Positions 1-12,700 of a stretch of 56,007 nucleotides of DNA are shown here, one piece after another. The translations under genes and the position numbers were made by a program. The stretch spans positions 1 to 56,007 of the forward strand of contig JAQVYH010000004.1 in the NCBI GenBank assembly GCA_029004515.1, given 5' to 3'. The notes beneath the pieces are model-generated. The model saw nothing but the letters and a program-made list of their open reading frames with translations. It did not search any database and was not told where the DNA came from. Each line of letters starts with the position of its first letter. Within the stretch, counting starts at the first letter, position 1. This DNA is from Eubacteriales bacterium (lineage in GTDB: Bacteria > Bacillota > Clostridia > Monoglobales > UMGS1388).

Positions 1-94
1 AAGTCCTGCTAGGGAAAGAAGCTCTTTTCGTCTTGGTGAGTTCGATGCTAGTATTATCATATCTTTTGTCTGCCTTTCTATTATGTCTTTTTAC

Positions 95-916
95 TTAAAT
101 TGTCTTAATAAGTTTTTCTAAGTATTTCTTCGAATAAACAATGTCTTCTATTTGCTTTTCTCCGTGGATTTCACGTTCAATGGTTATTGCTCCATCATAT
201 CCAACTGCTCTTAGTTTTTGAATAAATAATGGATAATTAACTTTGCCATCGCCGATTCTCTTTTCTTCTCCAAGGTTCTTTCCATCGGTTGGATAATCTC
301 CATCCTTACCATGTACACCCATCACATATTTACCAAATACATCCAGAGCGTCCACAGGGTTTGCCTTGCCATACAGAATAAGATTTGCAGGATCAAGATT
401 GATTCCCAAATTGCCTGTGCCAATCTCCTCAATGGTACGAAGTAGTGTTACAGGAGTTTCTTGACCTGTTTCAAACAAGAAATACTGTTTATTACTCTTC
501 ACATATTCTGCAAGGCCTTTAAGCACAGGTAGCAACTGTATATACTCATCACTAGTTGGAATCTCTGGGATAAAACCCACATGGGTTATCATCTTATCAA
601 CGCCAATTTCCACTGCGAAGTCTGAGCCTTTCTTTAGCTCTTTAAGACGAGTACCACGGTATTTTGACGGCACCAAGCCTAAAGTTGCGGGGCCTGAATA
701 GAAATCCCAAACTGCAGGACCACTCCACCCACACCATAAAGCAGTAATTTCTATATCAAATTCTTTTGACGCTTCTCTAACCTGCTCTGCCATTTCATAT
801 GTGAAATATCGAGCGTCCCAACAATTAAGCTGACAGGTATGAATATCTATATCCGCTAGCTTTTTAAATGCATCTCTGATATCCAAATCCAGTCCTAGAA
901 TTACACCGAGTTTCAT
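95..916 (-). CDS. Sugar phosphate isomerase/epimerase family protein (TIM barrel)
   Basis: The 273-residue product looks like the xylose-isomerase-like/AP-endonuclease-2 TIM-barrel superfamily. Typical signs are the ETGQE strand end near residue 150, the NLDPAN segment near 175, the GVHGKDGD motif near 203 and the late TIERE segment near 248, which together supply the metal-binding E/D/H/E set. Enzymes of this family isomerise or epimerise sugars, inositols or keto-sugars in the cytosol; the substrate cannot be told. The ATG at 916 follows a good SD (AAGGTGGAG on the minus strand). It has its own promoter (1028-1056) and stands alone downstream of tuf. The function beyond the superfamily is not resolved. 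Confidence 0.8.
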   Translation of the reverse strand: MKLGVILGLDLDIRDAFKKLADIDIHTCQLNCWDARYFTYEMAEQVREASKEFDIEITALWCGWSGPAVWDFYSGPATLGLVPSKYRGTRLKELKKGSDFAVEIGVDKMITHVGFIPEIPTSDEYIQLLPVLKGLAEYVKSNKQYFLFETGQETPVTLLRTIEEIGTGNLGINLDPANLILYGKANPVDALDVFGKYVMGVHGKDGDYPTDGKNLGEEKRIGDGKVNYPLFIQKLRAVGYDGAITIEREIHGEKQIEDIVYSKKYLEKLIKTI

Positions 917-1027
917 GTCTACTCCACCTTACAATACCGATTCCTATTTATATTTTACTATATAAAAGCTTTGCATACAACATAAAGAATAATTGAGGTT
1001 CTTTCATGCAATTTCTTTCTGTAACTC

Positions 1028-1056
1028 AATATATACCCAGGTCACTGAATTGTCAA
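1028..1056 (-). promoter_or_regulatory. Sigma-A-type promoter for the sugar isomerase-like gene
   Basis: On the minus strand TTGACA (1051-1056) and TATATT (1028-1033) are separated by exactly 17 bases. The site lies between the tuf terminator and the isomerase-like gene and gives a leader of about 100 nt. This is inferred from consensus match only. Confidence 0.6.
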
Positions 1057-1075
1057 GAATAATATGCATGACTAC

Positions 1076-1109
1076 AAAAAAAGAGGATTACCTTATGGCA
1101 ATCCTCTTT
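1076..1109 (-). terminator. Rho-independent terminator of the str/rpo operon
   Basis: A stem of about 10 bp (arms 1080-1089 and 1100-1109, core AAGAGGATT) is followed on the minus strand by a T run. It starts about 30 nt after the tuf stop and closes the rpoB-to-tuf operon. Confidence 0.85.
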
Positions 1110-1137
1110 AGATAACTGTATTATCAGATATCGGAAA

Positions 1138-2340
1138 TTATCCAATGATTTCTGAAACTACGCCTGAACCTACTGTTCTGCCGCCTTCACGAATAGCGAA
1201 ACGAAGTTCCTTTTCGATAGCGATAGGAGTAATAAGTTCTACATTCATTTCAATATTATCACCAGGCATGCACATTTCTGTACCAGCTGGGAGAGTGATA
1301 ACACCTGTAACGTCTGTTGTTCTGAAATAGAACTGAGGTCTGTAGTTATTGAAGAATGGCTTATGACGACCGCCTTCTTCCTTAGACAATACATAAACCT
1401 GACCCTTAAACTTTGTATGAGGCTTAATTGAGCCTGGCTTAGCAAGAACCTGTCCTCTCTTGATTTCGTTTCTCTGAACACCACGAAGGAGAGCACCGAT
1501 ATTGTCACCAGCTTCAGCATAGTCAAGAAGCTTTCTGAACATTTCAACACCAGTTACAACAACTTTTCTTGATTCTTCTTCAAGACCAACGATTTCTACT
1601 TCATCACCAACGTTAACCTGACCTCTTTCAACTCTACCTGTAGCAACAGTACCACGGCCAGTGATTGAGAATACATCTTCGACTGGCATAAGGAAAGGAA
1701 GATCACTCTTACGCTCAGGAGTAGGAATGTAAGAATCTACTTCTTCCATAAGCTTAAGAATTGGAGCATATTCTGGTGCGCTTGTATCAGTAGAAGCACA
1801 TTCGATAGCCTTAAGAGCTGAACCAGTAACAACTGGGATATCATCACCTGGGAATTCGTATTCTGTAAGAAGTTCTCTGATTTCCATTTCAACGAGCTCA
1901 AGAAGTTCTGGATCGTCAACCTGGTCAGCCTTGTTCATGAATACAACGATATAAGGAACACCTACCTGACGAGAGAGAAGGATATGTTCTCTTGTCTGAG
2001 GCATTGGACCGTCAGCAGCTGATACAACGAGGATAGCGCCGTCCATCTGAGCAGCACCTGTGATCATGTTCTTAACGTAGTCAGCATGTCCAGGACAGTC
2101 AACGTGAGCGTAGTGACGGTTGTCAGTTTCATACTCAACGTGTGAAGTAGAGATAGTGATACCTCTTTCTCTTTCTTCTGGAGCCTTATCAATCTGGTCG
2201 TAAGCAGCGTAATCAGCCTTGCCCTGAATAGCGAGAACCTTTGTTATAGCTGCTGTAAGAGAAGTCTTACCATGGTCAACGTGGCCGATTGTACCAATGT
2301 TAACATGAGGCTTATTTCTTTCAAATTTTGCTTTTGCCAT
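1138..2340 (-). CDS. tuf: Elongation factor Tu
   Basis: The 400-residue GTPase delivers aminoacyl-tRNA to the ribosomal A site. The G motifs are clear: GHVDHGKT (19-26), DCPGH (81-85) and NKAD (136-139), followed by the two beta-barrel domains with the usual C-terminal [10 protein letters not shown] segment. Length and sequence are normal for bacterial EF-Tu. It is the last gene of the str/rpo operon. The ATG at 2340 follows AAGGAGG at 2349-2355. A candidate extra promoter overlaps the fusA stop codon, which would give separate, stronger expression. A strong terminator follows. Confidence 0.98.
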   Translation of the reverse strand: MAKAKFERNKPHVNIGTIGHVDHGKTSLTAAITKVLAIQGKADYAAYDQIDKAPEERERGITISTSHVEYETDNRHYAHVDCPGHADYVKNMITGAAQMDGAILVVSAADGPMPQTREHILLSRQVGVPYIVVFMNKADQVDDPELLELVEMEIRELLTEYEFPGDDIPVVTGSALKAIECASTDTSAPEYAPILKLMEEVDSYIPTPERKSDLPFLMPVEDVFSITGRGTVATGRVERGQVNVGDEVEIVGLEEESRKVVVTGVEMFRKLLDYAEAGDNIGALLRGVQRNEIKRGQVLAKPGSIKPHTKFKGQVYVLSKEEGGRHKPFFNNYRPQFYFRTTDVTGVITLPAGTEMCMPGDNIEMNVELITPIAIEKELRFAIREGGRTVGSGVVSEIIG

Positions 2341-2388
2341 TTTATTTTCCTCCTTAATAATATATTAGAATAATAGTTATTTTACAAT

Positions 2389-2417
2389 ATTATACAATAC
2401 TTCATTTTAAAAATCAA
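2389..2417 (-). promoter_or_regulatory. Candidate internal promoter for tuf
   Basis: On the minus strand TTGATT (2412-2417) overlaps the fusA stop codon and is followed after 17 bases by TATAAT (2389-2394). It would start a transcript about 45 nt upstream of tuf. Consensus match only; the region is AT-rich, so a chance match is possible. Confidence 0.45.
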
Positions 2418-4498
2418 GCATTGTTTTTAGCCTTTGCTGTGATAATTGATTCCTGAATGCTCTTTGGAACAGCTTCATAATGGCTAGGCTGCATTGAGTA
2501 CTGACCACGACCCTGTGTTCTTGAACGAAGCTCGGTAGCATAACCGAACATTTCGCTAAGTGGAACATTAGCTGCGATCGCCTGTACACCATTTCTAGCG
2601 TCCATACCAAGAATCTGTCCACGACGAGAGTTAAGGTCTCCCATAACATCGCCCATGTATTCTTCAGGAACAATAACGTCAACACGCATGATAGGTTCTT
2701 TAAGAACTGGGTCAGCCTTCTTACAGCCATCCTTGAATGCCATTGAACCGGCAATCTTAAACGCCATTTCAGAAGAGTCGACTTCATGGTATGAACCATC
2801 ATAAAGTGTAACCCTAACGTCAACTACATTGTAACCTGCGAGCACACCAGTCTGCATAGCACCCTTGATACCTGCATCAACAGCTGGGATATATTCCTTA
2901 GGAATTGCACCGCCGACAACCTTGTTAACGAATTCGTAACCCTTACCAGCTTCAAGTGGTTCCATTTCAATAAGAACATGTCCATACTGACCCTTACCAC
3001 CTGACTGACGAGCATACTTATGCTCAACCTTAACTGCGTTACGGATTGTTTCCTTATATGAAACCTGAGGATTACCAACATCAGCTTCTACCTTAAATTC
3101 ACGAAGAAGTCTGTCAACGATGATTTCAAGGTGAAGCTCACCCATACCAGCGATGATTGTCTGACCTGTTTCTTCGTCTGTATAAGTCTTGAAAGTAGGA
3201 TCTTCTTCTGCAAGTTTTGCAAGAGCTAAACCCATCTTTTCCTGACCAGCTTTTGTCTTAGGTTCGATAGCAACACGGATAACAGGTTCTGGGAAATCCA
3301 TAGACTCGAGGATGATAGCGTGATTTTCATCACAAAGAGTATCACCTGTTGTTGTATTCTTTAGACCTACTGCAGCAGCAATATCACCAGAATATACCAT
3401 TTCGATATCTTCTCTGTGGTTAGCATGCATAAGGAGAATACGACCGATTCTTTCCTTGTTGTCCTTGTTTGCATTATAAACGTGTGAACCAGCAGCAAGA
3501 GTACCTGAGTAAACTCTGAAGAAACAAAGCTTACCTACGAATGGGTCAGTTGCAATCTTGAATGCAAGAGCTGCAAATGGTTCTTCGTCAGATGAGTGTC
3601 TGTATTCTTCTGTTTCTGTACCAGGAAGTACCCCTTTGATTGATTCAACATCTGTAGGTGCAGGCATATAATCAATGATAGCATCGAGTAATGGCTGTAC
3701 ACCCTTATTTCTGTAAGAAGTACCGCATGTAACAGGAACCATTTCGTTAGCAATAGTAGCCTTACGGATAGCCTTCTTAATTTCAGCTTCTGTAAATTCT
3801 TCACCTTCAAGATACTTCATCATGAGATCTTCGTCTGTTTCAGCAACAGATTCTAAAAGAGCCGCATGGTATTCATCAGCCTTATCCTTCATATCTGCAG
3901 GAATTTCTGCTGATTCCATAACTTTACCGAGGTCATCGGTATAGATAATAGCACTCATCTTTACAAGGTCAATCATGCCTTTAAATTCATCTTCAGCACC
4001 GATTGGGAGCTGAATAGGAACAGCATTGCATTTCAGTCTGTCCTTGATCATACCAAGAACATTGTAGAAATCAGCACCCATAATGTCCATCTTATTAACA
4101 TAGACCATTCTAGGTACCTTATATTTATCAGCCTGTCTCCATACAGTTTCAGACTGAGGTTCAACACCACCCTTAGCACACATAACAGTTACAGAACCGT
4201 CAAGTACGCGAAGTGAACGTTCAACTTCTACAGTGAAGTCAACGTGTCCGGGAGTGTCAATGATATTGATTCTATGGCCGTTCCACTGGGCTGTTGTAGC
4301 AGCAGAAGTGATAGTAATACCACGTTCCTGTTCCTGCTCCATCCAGTCCATTGTAGCAGCGCCTTCATGAGTTTCACCAATCTTATGAACTCTACCTGTA
4401 TAAAAAAGAATTCTTTCAGTAGTGGTTGTCTTTCCGGCATCGATATGGGCCATAATACCTATATTTCTGGTTTTTTCTAAAGTAAAAGCTCTACCCAT
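2414..4498 (-). CDS. fusA: Elongation factor G
   Basis: The 694-residue translocase GTPase moves tRNA-mRNA through the ribosome. It carries [10 protein letters not shown] near residues 17-26, the RGITI switch-I segment, the DTPGHVDF motif and NKMD, followed by domains II to V, including a normal domain IV ([11 protein letters not shown] region near 500) and the C-terminal [10 protein letters not shown] segment. The full length matches housekeeping EF-G rather than a tetracycline-protection paralogue. It lies between rpsG and tuf in the str order. An SD (GGAGGAAAA on the minus strand) precedes the ATG. Confidence 0.98.
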   Translation of the reverse strand: MGRAFTLEKTRNIGIMAHIDAGKTTTTERILFYTGRVHKIGETHEGAATMDWMEQEQERGITITSAATTAQWNGHRINIIDTPGHVDFTVEVERSLRVLDGSVTVMCAKGGVEPQSETVWRQADKYKVPRMVYVNKMDIMGADFYNVLGMIKDRLKCNAVPIQLPIGAEDEFKGMIDLVKMSAIIYTDDLGKVMESAEIPADMKDKADEYHAALLESVAETDEDLMMKYLEGEEFTEAEIKKAIRKATIANEMVPVTCGTSYRNKGVQPLLDAIIDYMPAPTDVESIKGVLPGTETEEYRHSSDEEPFAALAFKIATDPFVGKLCFFRVYSGTLAAGSHVYNANKDNKERIGRILLMHANHREDIEMVYSGDIAAAVGLKNTTTGDTLCDENHAIILESMDFPEPVIRVAIEPKTKAGQEKMGLALAKLAEEDPTFKTYTDEETGQTIIAGMGELHLEIIVDRLLREFKVEADVGNPQVSYKETIRNAVKVEHKYARQSGGKGQYGHVLIEMEPLEAGKGYEFVNKVVGGAIPKEYIPAVDAGIKGAMQTGVLAGYNVVDVRVTLYDGSYHEVDSSEMAFKIAGSMAFKDGCKKADPVLKEPIMRVDVIVPEEYMGDVMGDLNSRRGQILGMDARNGVQAIAANVPLSEMFGYATELRSRTQGRGQYSMQPSHYEAVPKSIQESIITAKAKNNA

Positions 4499-4533
4499 TA
4501 TTTTCCTCCATAACCGATTAGGTTATTCACAGA

Positions 4534-5004
4534 TTACCAACGGTAATGTGCGAAAGCCTTGTTTGCTTCTGCCATCTTGTGTGTATCTTCCTTTTTCTTT
4601 ACAGACGCACCTGTATTGTTAAGAGCATCCATAATTTCAGCAGAAAGTCTTTCACGCATAGTTCTTTCGTGACGAGCACGAGAGTAAACTGTGAGCCATC
4701 TAAGACCTAATGTCTGCTTTCTGTCAGGGCGTACTTCCATTGGAACCTGGTAAGTTGCACCACCAACACGACGAGCCTTAACCTCTAACTGAGGCATTAT
4801 GTTATTCATAGCTTCTTCAAAAACCTCGAGTGGGTCTTTGTCAAGCTTTTCCTTTATGATGTCAAATGCATCATAAACAATTTTCTGCGCCACACCCTTC
4901 TTACCATCAAGCATAATGCTGTTGATAAGTCTAGTTACAATTTTGCTATTGTAAAGTGGATCAGGCAATACATCCCTTTTTGGGATAAAACCTCTTCTTG
5001 GCAC
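4534..5004 (-). CDS. rpsG: 30S ribosomal protein S7
   Basis: The 156-residue primary 16S rRNA-binding protein nucleates assembly of the 30S head. It has the N-terminal PRRGF segment, the GGATYQVP(M)EV core and the basic C-terminal region ending in AFAHYRW, all standard for S7. The start is GTG at 5004, supported by GGAGG about 7 nt upstream; a downstream ATG would remove conserved residues. It lies 168 nt after rpsL, with a hairpin-rich spacer between them that could be a regulatory site. Confidence 0.97.
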   Translation of the reverse strand: MPRRGFIPKRDVLPDPLYNSKIVTRLINSIMLDGKKGVAQKIVYDAFDIIKEKLDKDPLEVFEEAMNNIMPQLEVKARRVGGATYQVPMEVRPDRKQTLGLRWLTVYSRARHERTMRERLSAEIMDALNNTGASVKKKEDTHKMAEANKAFAHYRW

Positions 5005-5032
5005 TTTTCTTCCCTCCTATTTGTGATTTTTC

Positions 5033-5097
5033 AGGGCGATTTTCACCCTTTCACTGGAAGTGCATTAGCACTTCAGGTACTCGAGACGCATTGCGTC
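5033..5097 (-). promoter_or_regulatory. Hairpin cluster in the rpsL-rpsG spacer
   Basis: Three inverted repeats lie in a row: AGGG/CCCT (5033-5036 and 5046-5049), GAAGTGC-atta-GCACTTC (5057-5074) and GACGC-att-GCGTC... (5085-5097). The spacer has no open frame. In E. coli the rpsL-rpsG spacer is the S7 autoregulatory site. A similar role here is inference from position and structure. Confidence 0.4.
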
Positions 5098-5172
5098 CCG
5101 TCAGTGCGCAGATTAAAGGTATATTAATAAAAATATATATTAAAAAACGCACTTGTTTGAGTTTAAACAAAA

Positions 5173-5592
5173 TTACTTTGCAGCCTTTGGTCTCTTAGCA
5201 CCGTATAAACTACGGCTCTGGAGCCTTCCTGCAACACCTGCTGTATCAAGAGTACCACGGATAATGTGATATCTAACACCAGGTAAGTCCTTAACTCTAC
5301 CACCTCTAATGAGAACAACACTATGTTCCTGAATATTGTGACCAATACCTGGAATATACGCTGATACTTCAATACCGTTTGTCAGACGAACTCTGGCAAG
5401 CTTACGAAGAGCTGAGTTAGGCTTTTTAGGAGTCATTGTCTTAACTACTGTACATACGCCTCTCTTCTGAGGAGATTCTGTTTCAATAGGCTTCTGCTTA
5501 AGTGTGTTAAAACCACGACCCATAGCAGGTGACTTTGATTTCTTTACAGAAGTCTGACGACCCTTTCTTACTAACTGATTAAATGTTGGCAA
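5173..5592 (-). CDS. rpsL: 30S ribosomal protein S12
   Basis: The 139-residue decoding-centre protein carries the conserved [10 protein letters not shown] loop (lysines 56-57, equal to E. coli K42/K43) and the [13 protein letters not shown] loop. Both lysine sites linked to streptomycin resistance are wild type. The N-terminal half has the extra stretch of about 14 residues (KQKPIETES region) common in many Firmicutes compared with E. coli. It follows the L7Ae-like gene by about 20 nt, with an SD (AAGGAGGTG on the minus strand) before the ATG. Confidence 0.97.
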   Translation of the reverse strand: MPTFNQLVRKGRQTSVKKSKSPAMGRGFNTLKQKPIETESPQKRGVCTVVKTMTPKKPNSALRKLARVRLTNGIEVSAYIPGIGHNIQEHSVVLIRGGRVKDLPGVRYHIIRGTLDTAGVAGRLQSRSLYGAKRPKAAK

Positions 5593-5612
5593 TTGCTTCG
5601 CACCTCCTTGGA

Positions 5613-5855
5613 TTATAATAATATAACAGCAACGGCTGCACCTACGCTAATACCGCAGGCTTGACCGAGTTGTTCCATGGATTCAGCCATAACAACCTGT
5701 ACATTATTGATCCTGCACAGATTAAGGAAAGGCTGTTTAACATTATCTTCACAGTCAAGGGCGACAAAGGCCTTACCGGCTTCGCCGTCCTCCACTGCTT
5801 TTTGTGATTGTTTTATTCCTATAACTTTTTTGTCTGTCGTTAAATCTTCTAACAT
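5613..5855 (-). CDS. L7Ae-like ribosomal protein (YbxF family)
   Basis: The product is a small L7Ae/L30e-fold kink-turn RNA-binding protein, as found between rpoC and rpsL in Firmicutes. The C-terminal [20 protein letters not shown] segment is diagnostic. The frame is open up to 5909. I chose the ATG at 5855 (80 residues, MLEDL) because it aligns with the usual family start and has GGGAA and AAAGGAAA upstream; the start is uncertain. B. subtilis YbxF binds K-turn RNA and the ribosome but is not essential. Confidence 0.85.
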   Translation of the reverse strand: MLEDLTTDKKVIGIKQSQKAVEDGEAGKAFVALDCEDNVKQPFLNLCRINNVQVVMAESMEQLGQACGISVGAAVAVILL

Positions 5856-5952
5856 GAGAAATTCCCGATTTCCTTTCATTTCCGGATAAACGGATATCAT
5901 TTGACGCAAAGCACAAAGATTATATCACTCTTTTTTGCTTTTGTCAACTATA

Positions 5953-8900
5953 TTATTCCATTCCGAAATCTGAATCAACTACAGCAGCTTCTTCAACAGG
6001 ATTTATAGCGACATTTCTGTATTTCTGTAGGCCTGTACCTGCAGGGATAAGCTTACCGATGATAACATTTTCTTTAAGACCGATAAGTGGATCAATCTTA
6101 CCCTTGATAGCAGCATCTGTAAGAACTCTTGTTGTTTCCTGGAACGATGCAGCTGAAAGGAATGAATCTGTTGCAAGAGAAGCCTTTGTGATACCCATAA
6201 GAACATCACTGTAAACTGCTGGCTCTTTGCCTTCAGCAATAAGCTCCTTGTTTGCAAGGTAGATTTCATTTTTATCAACCATTAAGCCTACAAGATATTT
6301 AGAATCACCAGATTCCTCAACTCTTACCTTACGCATCATCTGACGAACGATAACTTCAATATGTCTATCGTCGATGTCAACACCCTGAAGTCTGTAAACA
6401 CGCTGTACTTCCTGAATAAGGTAGTTATGAACAGCGCCAACACCCTTAATTTTAAGGATATCATGTGGATTTACAGAACCCTCTGTAAGTTCGTCACCAG
6501 CTCTGAGAACATCGCCCTCACGAACGCTGATTCTTGAACCGAATGGGATGAAATATGTTGCAGATTCACCAGTTTCCTGGTTAGTAACAACGATTTCTCT
6601 CTTCTTCTTGCTATCCTGAATGCTTACTACGCCGTCGAGTTCTACTATAATAGCAAGACCCTTTGGCTTTCTAGCTTCGAACAATTCTTCTACACGAGGA
6701 AGACCCTGTGTAATATCATCACCGGCAACACCGCCTGTATGGAAAGTACGCATTGTAAGCTGTGTTCCTGGCTCACCGATTGACTGTGCAGCGATAATAC
6801 CAACTGCTTCACCGATGTTAGCTTCATCTGCTGTTGCAAGATTAGCACCATAACACTTAGAACATACACCGCACTTCGCACGACAGGAGAGTACTGAACG
6901 GATTTTAACTTTAGTAATTCCGGCAGCAATAATCTTCTTTGCATCTGGATCTTTGATAAGACCGTTTCTTGGGAAGATTATTTCGCCTGTTGATGGATCA
7001 ACGATGTCTTCAGCTGCATATCTGCCTGTAAGACGATCGAAAAGTTCTTCGATAATTTCGTTATGATCCTTAATTGTTGAAACTTCAATACCCTCATCAG
7101 TTCCACAGTCAATCTCACGAATGATAACTTCCTGTGATACGTCAACAAGTCTTCTTGTAAGGTAACCTGAGTCAGCAGTACGAAGAGCTGTATCAGCAAG
7201 ACCCTTTCTGGCACCGTGAGTTGAAATGAAGTATTCCAAAATATTAAGACCTTCACGGAAGTTAGCTCTGATTGGAATTTCTACTGTACGACCTGATGTA
7301 TCCGCCATAAGACCACGCATACCGGCAAGCTGACGAATCTGATTGATACTACCACGGGCACCAGAGTCGGCCATCATAAAGATTGGGTTGTACTTGTCAA
7401 GGTTCTTCATAAGAGCCTTTGTTACATCATCACTTGCGTTACTCCAAGTTTCGATAATCATATTGTAACGCTCTTCGTCTGACATAAGACCGCGTCTGAA
7501 TGTCTTTGTGATTTCTTCAACCTGCTGTTCAGCTTCTGAAAGAATTCTAGCCTTAACGCCTGGGATTTCCATATCAGATACGCTGATAGTGATAGCACCG
7601 CGAGTTGAATATTTATAACCCATAGCCTTGATGTTATCAAGAACTTCTGCAGTTTCAGCAGCACCGTGTACCTTTATGCAGTTTTCAACTATTTTACCAA
7701 GAGCCTTCTTACCAACAAGGAATGAAATTTCAGGAACGAAAATGTTTTCTTCCTTAGTTCTATCAACAAAGCCAAGATCCTGAGGAACCTTTTCGTTGAA
7801 GATGAGTCTACCGATTGTAGTATCCACAACAGCTCTGTGAATTTCACCATCAATTTCCTTTTCCAAGCGAACCTTGATAGGAGCATGAAGACCAACTGCA
7901 TGGTTTTCATAAGCAAGGATTGCCTCGCTAAATGTTGAGAACACCTTACCTTCACCGATTTCGCCTTTGAATGCGCCTTCTTCAGTGAACTTTGCAGGCT
8001 TTTTACCCTGTGCTTCGAGCTCTTCATTTATCTTAATAAGGCAAGTGCCATTTTCATCAGGTGTCATATAGTTAACACGAGATTCAACTACGAGTCCACT
8101 ATCACCAGCGTCTGTAATTACAACTTCCTTTGGCTTGCAGATAGTAAGGTAATAACTACCAAGTACCATATCCTGTGTAGGAACAGTAACAGGCTTACCA
8201 TCCTGTGGCTTAAGAAGGTTGTTAGCTGAGAGCATAAGGAATCTTGCTTCAGCCTGTGCCTCTACTGACAATGGTACGTGAACAGCCATCTGGTCACCAT
8301 CGAAGTCAGCGTTATAAGCTGTACAAACGAGTGGATGGAGCTTAAGAGCACGGCCTTCTACGAGTACAGGTTCAAACGCCTGAATACCAAGTCTATGAAG
8401 TGTAGGAGCACGATTAAGGAGAACTGGGTGTTCTTTAATTACCTGTTCAAGTACATCCCATACCTCGTCCTTAAGACGCTCAACCATTCTCTTTGCGCTC
8501 TTTATATTATGTGCATGACCGTCTTCAACAAGTTTTTTCATAACAAATGGCTTGAAAAGTTCAACAGCCATTTCCTTTGGAAGACCGCACTGATAAATTT
8601 TAAGTTCTGGACCAACTACGATAACGGAACGACCTGAGTAGTCAACACGCTTACCGAGAAGGTTCTGACGGAAACGACCCTGCTTACCTTTAAGCATATC
8701 TGAAAGAGACTTGAGAGATCTGTTACCAGGACCAGTTACTGGTCTGCCGCGTCTGCCATTATCGATAAGGGCATCGACAGCTTCCTGAAGCATTCTCTTT
8801 TCGTTTCTTACGATGATATCAGGAGCACCAAGCTCAAGAAGTCTCTTGAGACGGTTGTTTCTGTTAATTACTCTTCTGTAAAGATCATTAAGGTCACTTG

Positions 8901-9651
8901 TTGCAAATCTACCACCGTCAAGCTGTACCATAGGACGGATTTCTGGCGGAATTACAGGAACAACGTCAAGCACCATCCATTCAGGTCTGTTACCTGACTG
9001 AGCGAAGGCTTCAACAACTTCAAGTCTTCTTGATAGTCTAACCTTCTTCTGTCCTGTTGCATCCTCAAGTTCCTCACGAAGCTCGTCAGAAAGAGCGTCA
9101 ATATTAATGTCTTCAAGCATCTTCTTGATAGTTTCGGCACCCATACCTGCTTCAAACTTATCGCCGAATCTTTCAGCTGCTTCTCTGTATTCCTTTTCGC
9201 TAAGCAACTGACCTTTCATAAGTGGGGTCTTACCTGGGTCTGTAACGATATATGCTGCAAAATAGAGTACTTTTTCAAGAATTCTTGGTGAAATATCAAG
9301 AAGAAGACCCATTCTACTTGGGATTCCCTTGAAATACCAAATGTGTGACACAGGGCAAGCAAGCTCAATGTGACCCATTCTTTCACGTCTTACCTTTGAA
9401 CGAGTAACCTCAACACCACAACGGTCACAAACAATACCCTTATAACGGATTCTCTTATACTTACCGCAATAACATTCCCAGTCCTTTGTAGGCCCAAAAA
9501 TCTTTTCGCAGTAAAGACCGTCTCTTTCGGGTTTAAGTGTTCTATAATTTATAGTTTCAGGCTTTTTAACTTCACCGTAAGACCATTCTCGCATCTTCTC
9601 AGGTGATGCCAAGCCAATTTGCATCGCTTCAAAATTGTTGAATTCCAGCAT
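5953..9651 (-). CDS. rpoC: DNA-directed RNA polymerase subunit beta'
   Basis: The 1232-residue catalytic subunit carries the first zinc site (C60, C62, C75, C78), the Mg-binding NADFDGDQM motif (Asp 449, 451, 453), the second zinc cluster ([13 protein letters not shown] near 905) and the trigger-loop region ([11 protein letters not shown]). Length is typical for Clostridia, with no large insertions. It follows rpoB by about 60 nt and is transcribed with it from the promoter at 13634-13663. Confidence 0.99.
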   Translation of the reverse strand: MLEFNNFEAMQIGLASPEKMREWSYGEVKKPETINYRTLKPERDGLYCEKIFGPTKDWECYCGKYKRIRYKGIVCDRCGVEVTRSKVRRERMGHIELACPVSHIWYFKGIPSRMGLLLDISPRILEKVLYFAAYIVTDPGKTPLMKGQLLSEKEYREAAERFGDKFEAGMGAETIKKMLEDINIDALSDELREELEDATGQKKVRLSRRLEVVEAFAQSGNRPEWMVLDVVPVIPPEIRPMVQLDGGRFATSDLNDLYRRVINRNNRLKRLLELGAPDIIVRNEKRMLQEAVDALIDNGRRGRPVTGPGNRSLKSLSDMLKGKQGRFRQNLLGKRVDYSGRSVIVVGPELKIYQCGLPKEMAVELFKPFVMKKLVEDGHAHNIKSAKRMVERLKDEVWDVLEQVIKEHPVLLNRAPTLHRLGIQAFEPVLVEGRALKLHPLVCTAYNADFDGDQMAVHVPLSVEAQAEARFLMLSANNLLKPQDGKPVTVPTQDMVLGSYYLTICKPKEVVITDAGDSGLVVESRVNYMTPDENGTCLIKINEELEAQGKKPAKFTEEGAFKGEIGEGKVFSTFSEAILAYENHAVGLHAPIKVRLEKEIDGEIHRAVVDTTIGRLIFNEKVPQDLGFVDRTKEENIFVPEISFLVGKKALGKIVENCIKVHGAAETAEVLDNIKAMGYKYSTRGAITISVSDMEIPGVKARILSEAEQQVEEITKTFRRGLMSDEERYNMIIETWSNASDDVTKALMKNLDKYNPIFMMADSGARGSINQIRQLAGMRGLMADTSGRTVEIPIRANFREGLNILEYFISTHGARKGLADTALRTADSGYLTRRLVDVSQEVIIREIDCGTDEGIEVSTIKDHNEIIEELFDRLTGRYAAEDIVDPSTGEIIFPRNGLIKDPDAKKIIAAGITKVKIRSVLSCRAKCGVCSKCYGANLATADEANIGEAVGIIAAQSIGEPGTQLTMRTFHTGGVAGDDITQGLPRVEELFEARKPKGLAIIVELDGVVSIQDSKKKREIVVTNQETGESATYFIPFGSRISVREGDVLRAGDELTEGSVNPHDILKIKGVGAVHNYLIQEVQRVYRLQGVDIDDRHIEVIVRQMMRKVRVEESGDSKYLVGLMVDKNEIYLANKELIAEGKEPAVYSDVLMGITKASLATDSFLSAASFQETTRVLTDAAIKGKIDPLIGLKENVIIGKLIPAGTGLQKYRNVAINPVEEAAVVDSDFGME

Positions 9652-9712
9652 CTATATACACCTCTCTGTATTTGTTATCAGCTAATTTAGGATTTGTCAA
9701 TTCTTTATAGGA

Positions 9713-12700
9713 TTAGATTTCGTCCTCGTCATCAGAATCCTCTAAATCGACATCGATATCAAGCAAATCATCATCTGCATCGTCTACTGCATCTCCTCTA
9801 AGACCAAGGATTGTTTCTGCAATAACTTCTGCTTCAAATGTGGTGCCCACACCTTCCTGATATTCGCTGAGTGGTGGAAGCTCGTCAGTACCTTTAACAA
9901 CGATTGAGTATTCGTCCTCACCATCGTCAATAGATTCCTTAATGGAGATTTCCTCCATGTTTCCATCAAGCACCTTTACATCAAGACATAAGCTCTGAAG
10001 TTCCTTGATAAGAACCTTGAATGATTCAGGAACACCCGGTTCAGGAATATTCTCACCCTTAACAATACTTTCATATGTCTTAACACGGCCTACGATATCA
10101 TCAGACTTAACTGTAAGAATTTCCTGAAGAGTATAAGCTGCGCCGTAAGCTTCAAGTGCCCAAACTTCCATCTCACCGAAACGCTGACCACCAAACTGAG
10201 CTTTACCACCCAGAGGCTGCTGTGTAACAAGTGAGTAAGGACCAGTTGAACGGGCATGAATCTTATCATCAACAAGGTGATGAAGTTTAAGCATATACAT
10301 ATATCCAACTGTAACTCTGTTATCGAATGGCTCACCGGTACGACCATCATAAAGGACTGTCTTACCGTCTGCATCCTTGCCGGCCTTTTCGAGAGTTTCA
10401 AAGATGTCATTTTCGTTTGCACCGTCAAATACCGGTGTAGCGATCTTCCAGCCAAGGGCTTTTGCTGCATAACCCAAATGGACTTCAAGCACCTGACCGA
10501 TGTTCATACGGGAAGGAACGCCAAGAGGGTTAAGAACGATTTCAAGCGGTGTACCATCTGGAAGGAATGGCATATCTTCTTCTGGAAGGATTCTTGAAAC
10601 GACACCCTTGTTACCATGACGACCAGCCATCTTATCGCCGACACTGATCTTTCTCTTCTGCGCAATATATACACGAACTAACTTTGTGATTCCCGGTGGA
10701 AGCTCATCGCCATTGGTTCTTGTGAATATCTTAACATCTACGATGATACCTGACTCACCATGAGGAACACGCAGAGATGTATCTCTAACTTCTCTAGCCT
10801 TTTCACCGAAAATAGCACGTAGAAGTCTTTCTTCACTGGTAAGCTCAGTTTCACCCTTAGGTGTAACCTTACCTACAAGGATATCTCCTGAGTGAACCTC
10901 AGCACCTATACGAATAATACCTGATTCGTCAAGGTCCTTGAGAGCATCTTCACCAACATTTGGGATATCTCTTGTGATTTCTTCAGCACCGAGCTTTGTA
11001 TCTCTTGCTTCAGATTCGTATTCTTCAATATGAATAGATGTGAGTCTGTCCTCACGAACTACCTTTTCATTAATAAGGATAGCATCCTCGTAGTTGTAAC
11101 CTTCCCATGTCATAAATCCGATGAGAATGTTACGTCCGAGAGCGATTTCACCGTTGTCTGTTGAAGGACCGTCGGAGATAATCATACCCTTTTCAATTTT
11201 TTCACCCTTTGATACGATAGGCTTCTGATTGATACATGTACCCTGGTTTGAACGAAGGAACTTAGTAAGCTTGTATGTGTCAATCTCGCCCTCGTCTGTT
11301 CTTACTACGATTTCATCAGCTGAAACCTTTTCAACATAACCAGCATTTTTAGCACATACAACAACGCCTGAATCCTTCGCCGCCTTGTATTCCATACCTG
11401 TACCTACGATAGGTGAATCTGTACGCAGAAGTGGCACGGCCTGACGCTGCATGTTAGATCCCATGAGGGCACGGTTAGCATCATCATTTTCAAGGAAAGG
11501 AATCATAGCTGTAGCAACAGAAACAACCTGCTTTGGAGATACGTCCATGTATTCGATTTCGCCTACTTCAACCTCCAAGATCTTTTCTCTGCGTCTAGCT
11601 GTTACATACTTATTAATGAAGCGACCTTCTTCGTCAAGTGGCTCGTTGGCCTGAGCGATTGTGTAGCTATCTTCCACATCCGCTGTCATATATTCAATTT
11701 CATCGGTAACAACATTCTTTTCTCTATCCATCTTTCTGTAAGGAGCTTCAATGAAACCATATTCATTGATTTTAGCAAATACAGCAAGTGATGAGATAAG
11801 ACCGATGTTAGGACCTTCAGGGCTTTCGATAGGACACATTCTGCCATAGTGGGAATAGTGAACGTCTCGAACTTCGAAGCCTGCACGGTCTCTTGAAAGA
11901 CCGCCTGGTCCGAGAGCTGAAAGTCTTCTCTTATGTGTAAGCTCTGCCAGTGGATTTGTCTGATCCATAAACTGTGAGAGCTGTGATGAACCAAAGAATT
12001 CTTTGATTGCTGCTGAAACAGGACGAATGTTAATAAGTGTCTGTGGTGTAACCGAATCAAGATCCTGAATTGTCATTCTTTCACGAACAACTCTTTCCAT
12101 TCTTGATAGACCGATTCTGAACTGATTCTGAAGAAGTTCACCTACGCTACGAAGTCTTCTGTTTCCAAGATGGTCAATATCGTCAGTTGTACCAACGCCA
12201 TAATGAAGACCAACCTGATAGTTAATTGATGAAAGGATATCCTCGACCATAACGTGCTTTGGAACAAGTTCGTCAAGTCTGTCGTCAAGCATCTGACGAA
12301 GAACCTCTTTATCATCCCCTGCTGCATCAAGGATTTCCTTAAGTACAGGGTAGTAAACCTTTTCAATAAGAGTAAACTCTGAAAAATCAATATCTGTGTA
12401 ATTCCTAATGTTAACCATATTGTTAGCAAAAACAATAACTTCTTTGCCGTCAACAGTAAGTACTACTCTGTTTACATCGTTTGCCTCAATTTCCTTTGAC
12501 TTAGCACGGCTGATTTCTTCTCCGGCACTAACAAGAACCTCACCTGTAAGAGGTGAAACGATGTCCTGTGCTGCTACCTTAAAGACAATTCTTTGTCCGA
12601 TAGCAAGCTTCTTGTTATATTTATAACGACCTACATTTGCAAGGTCGTATCTGCGTGCATCAAAAAATAGAGAATTAATAAGGGTACGAGCTGAATCAAG

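Noticed and set aside
8278..8637. 119-codon plus-strand frame inside rpoC
   Set aside because: It is antisense to the catalytic core of rpoC, has no SD, and no recognisable protein features.
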